Shown piece by piece: positions 5,523-5,552 of a stretch of 5,552 bases of DNA. Source of the DNA: Sulfurovum sp. (GTDB lineage: Bacteria; Campylobacterota; Campylobacteria; Campylobacterales; Sulfurovaceae); the NCBI GenBank assembly GCA_020719895.1, contig DYPM01000074.1, positions 1-5,552 on the forward strand. The letters run 5' to 3'. Each line of letters begins with the position of its first letter. The stretch's first letter is position 1. Position numbers and translations under genes: made by a program. Below the pieces are notes generated by a model. That model did no database searches, had not been told where the DNA came from, and was given only the letters and a program-made list of their open reading frames with translations.

Positions 5523-5552
5523 AGCTTTTACTTTTTACACTCTCACTAAGTT

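Noticed and set aside
1..5552. CRISPR array, tRNA or rRNA genes, transposase, phage or defence genes
   Set aside because: No regularly spaced repeats, cloverleaf-like segments, rRNA signatures, transposase motifs or defence-type domains were seen on either strand.

Overview
The window looks like ordinary chromosomal DNA of a Campylobacterota (Epsilonproteobacteria) species. It is AT-rich, with short intergenic gaps and clear AAGG/AAGGAG ribosome sites. It carries a long-form QueH and an ArsRS-type two-component pair, both of which resemble members seen in Helicobacter, Sulfurimonas and their relatives. The exact genus cannot be read from the sequence. No phage, transposase, CRISPR, toxin-antitoxin or RNA gene is visible.

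Layout, left to right. Bases 1-201 are non-coding; the first ~100 bases contain short inverted repeats and may be the edge of a dispersed repeat. Next, on the plus strand, come queH (202-1290, epoxyqueuosine reductase with a long C-terminal extension), a small unrecognised lipoprotein gene (1406-2032), an unrecognised 124-residue helical or coiled-coil protein gene (2187-2561, corrected start) and mltG (2639-3634, membrane endolytic peptidoglycan transglycosylase). On the minus strand, reading toward mltG, come arsR (4800-5453, OmpR-type response regulator) and arsS (3604-4803, sensor histidine kinase). The last ~100 bases are the arsR promoter region, with a -10-like hexamer and a repeated TTAGCAT motif.

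How the genes relate. arsR and arsS form one operon with a 4-base stop/start overlap and a TTG start for arsS, so translational coupling is expected. mltG and arsS converge and overlap tail-to-tail by 31 bp, leaving no room for a terminator between them. queH, the lipoprotein gene, the coiled-coil gene and mltG share a strand, but gaps of 77-154 bp, each with its own ribosome site and some with promoter-like hexamers, argue against one tightly coupled operon. Two genes (lipoprotein and coiled-coil protein) have no function I can assign. I found no convincing new multi-gene system; the points most worth checking are the arsR promoter repeats, the convergent overlap, the palindrome on the coiled-coil gene promoter and the QueH extension.
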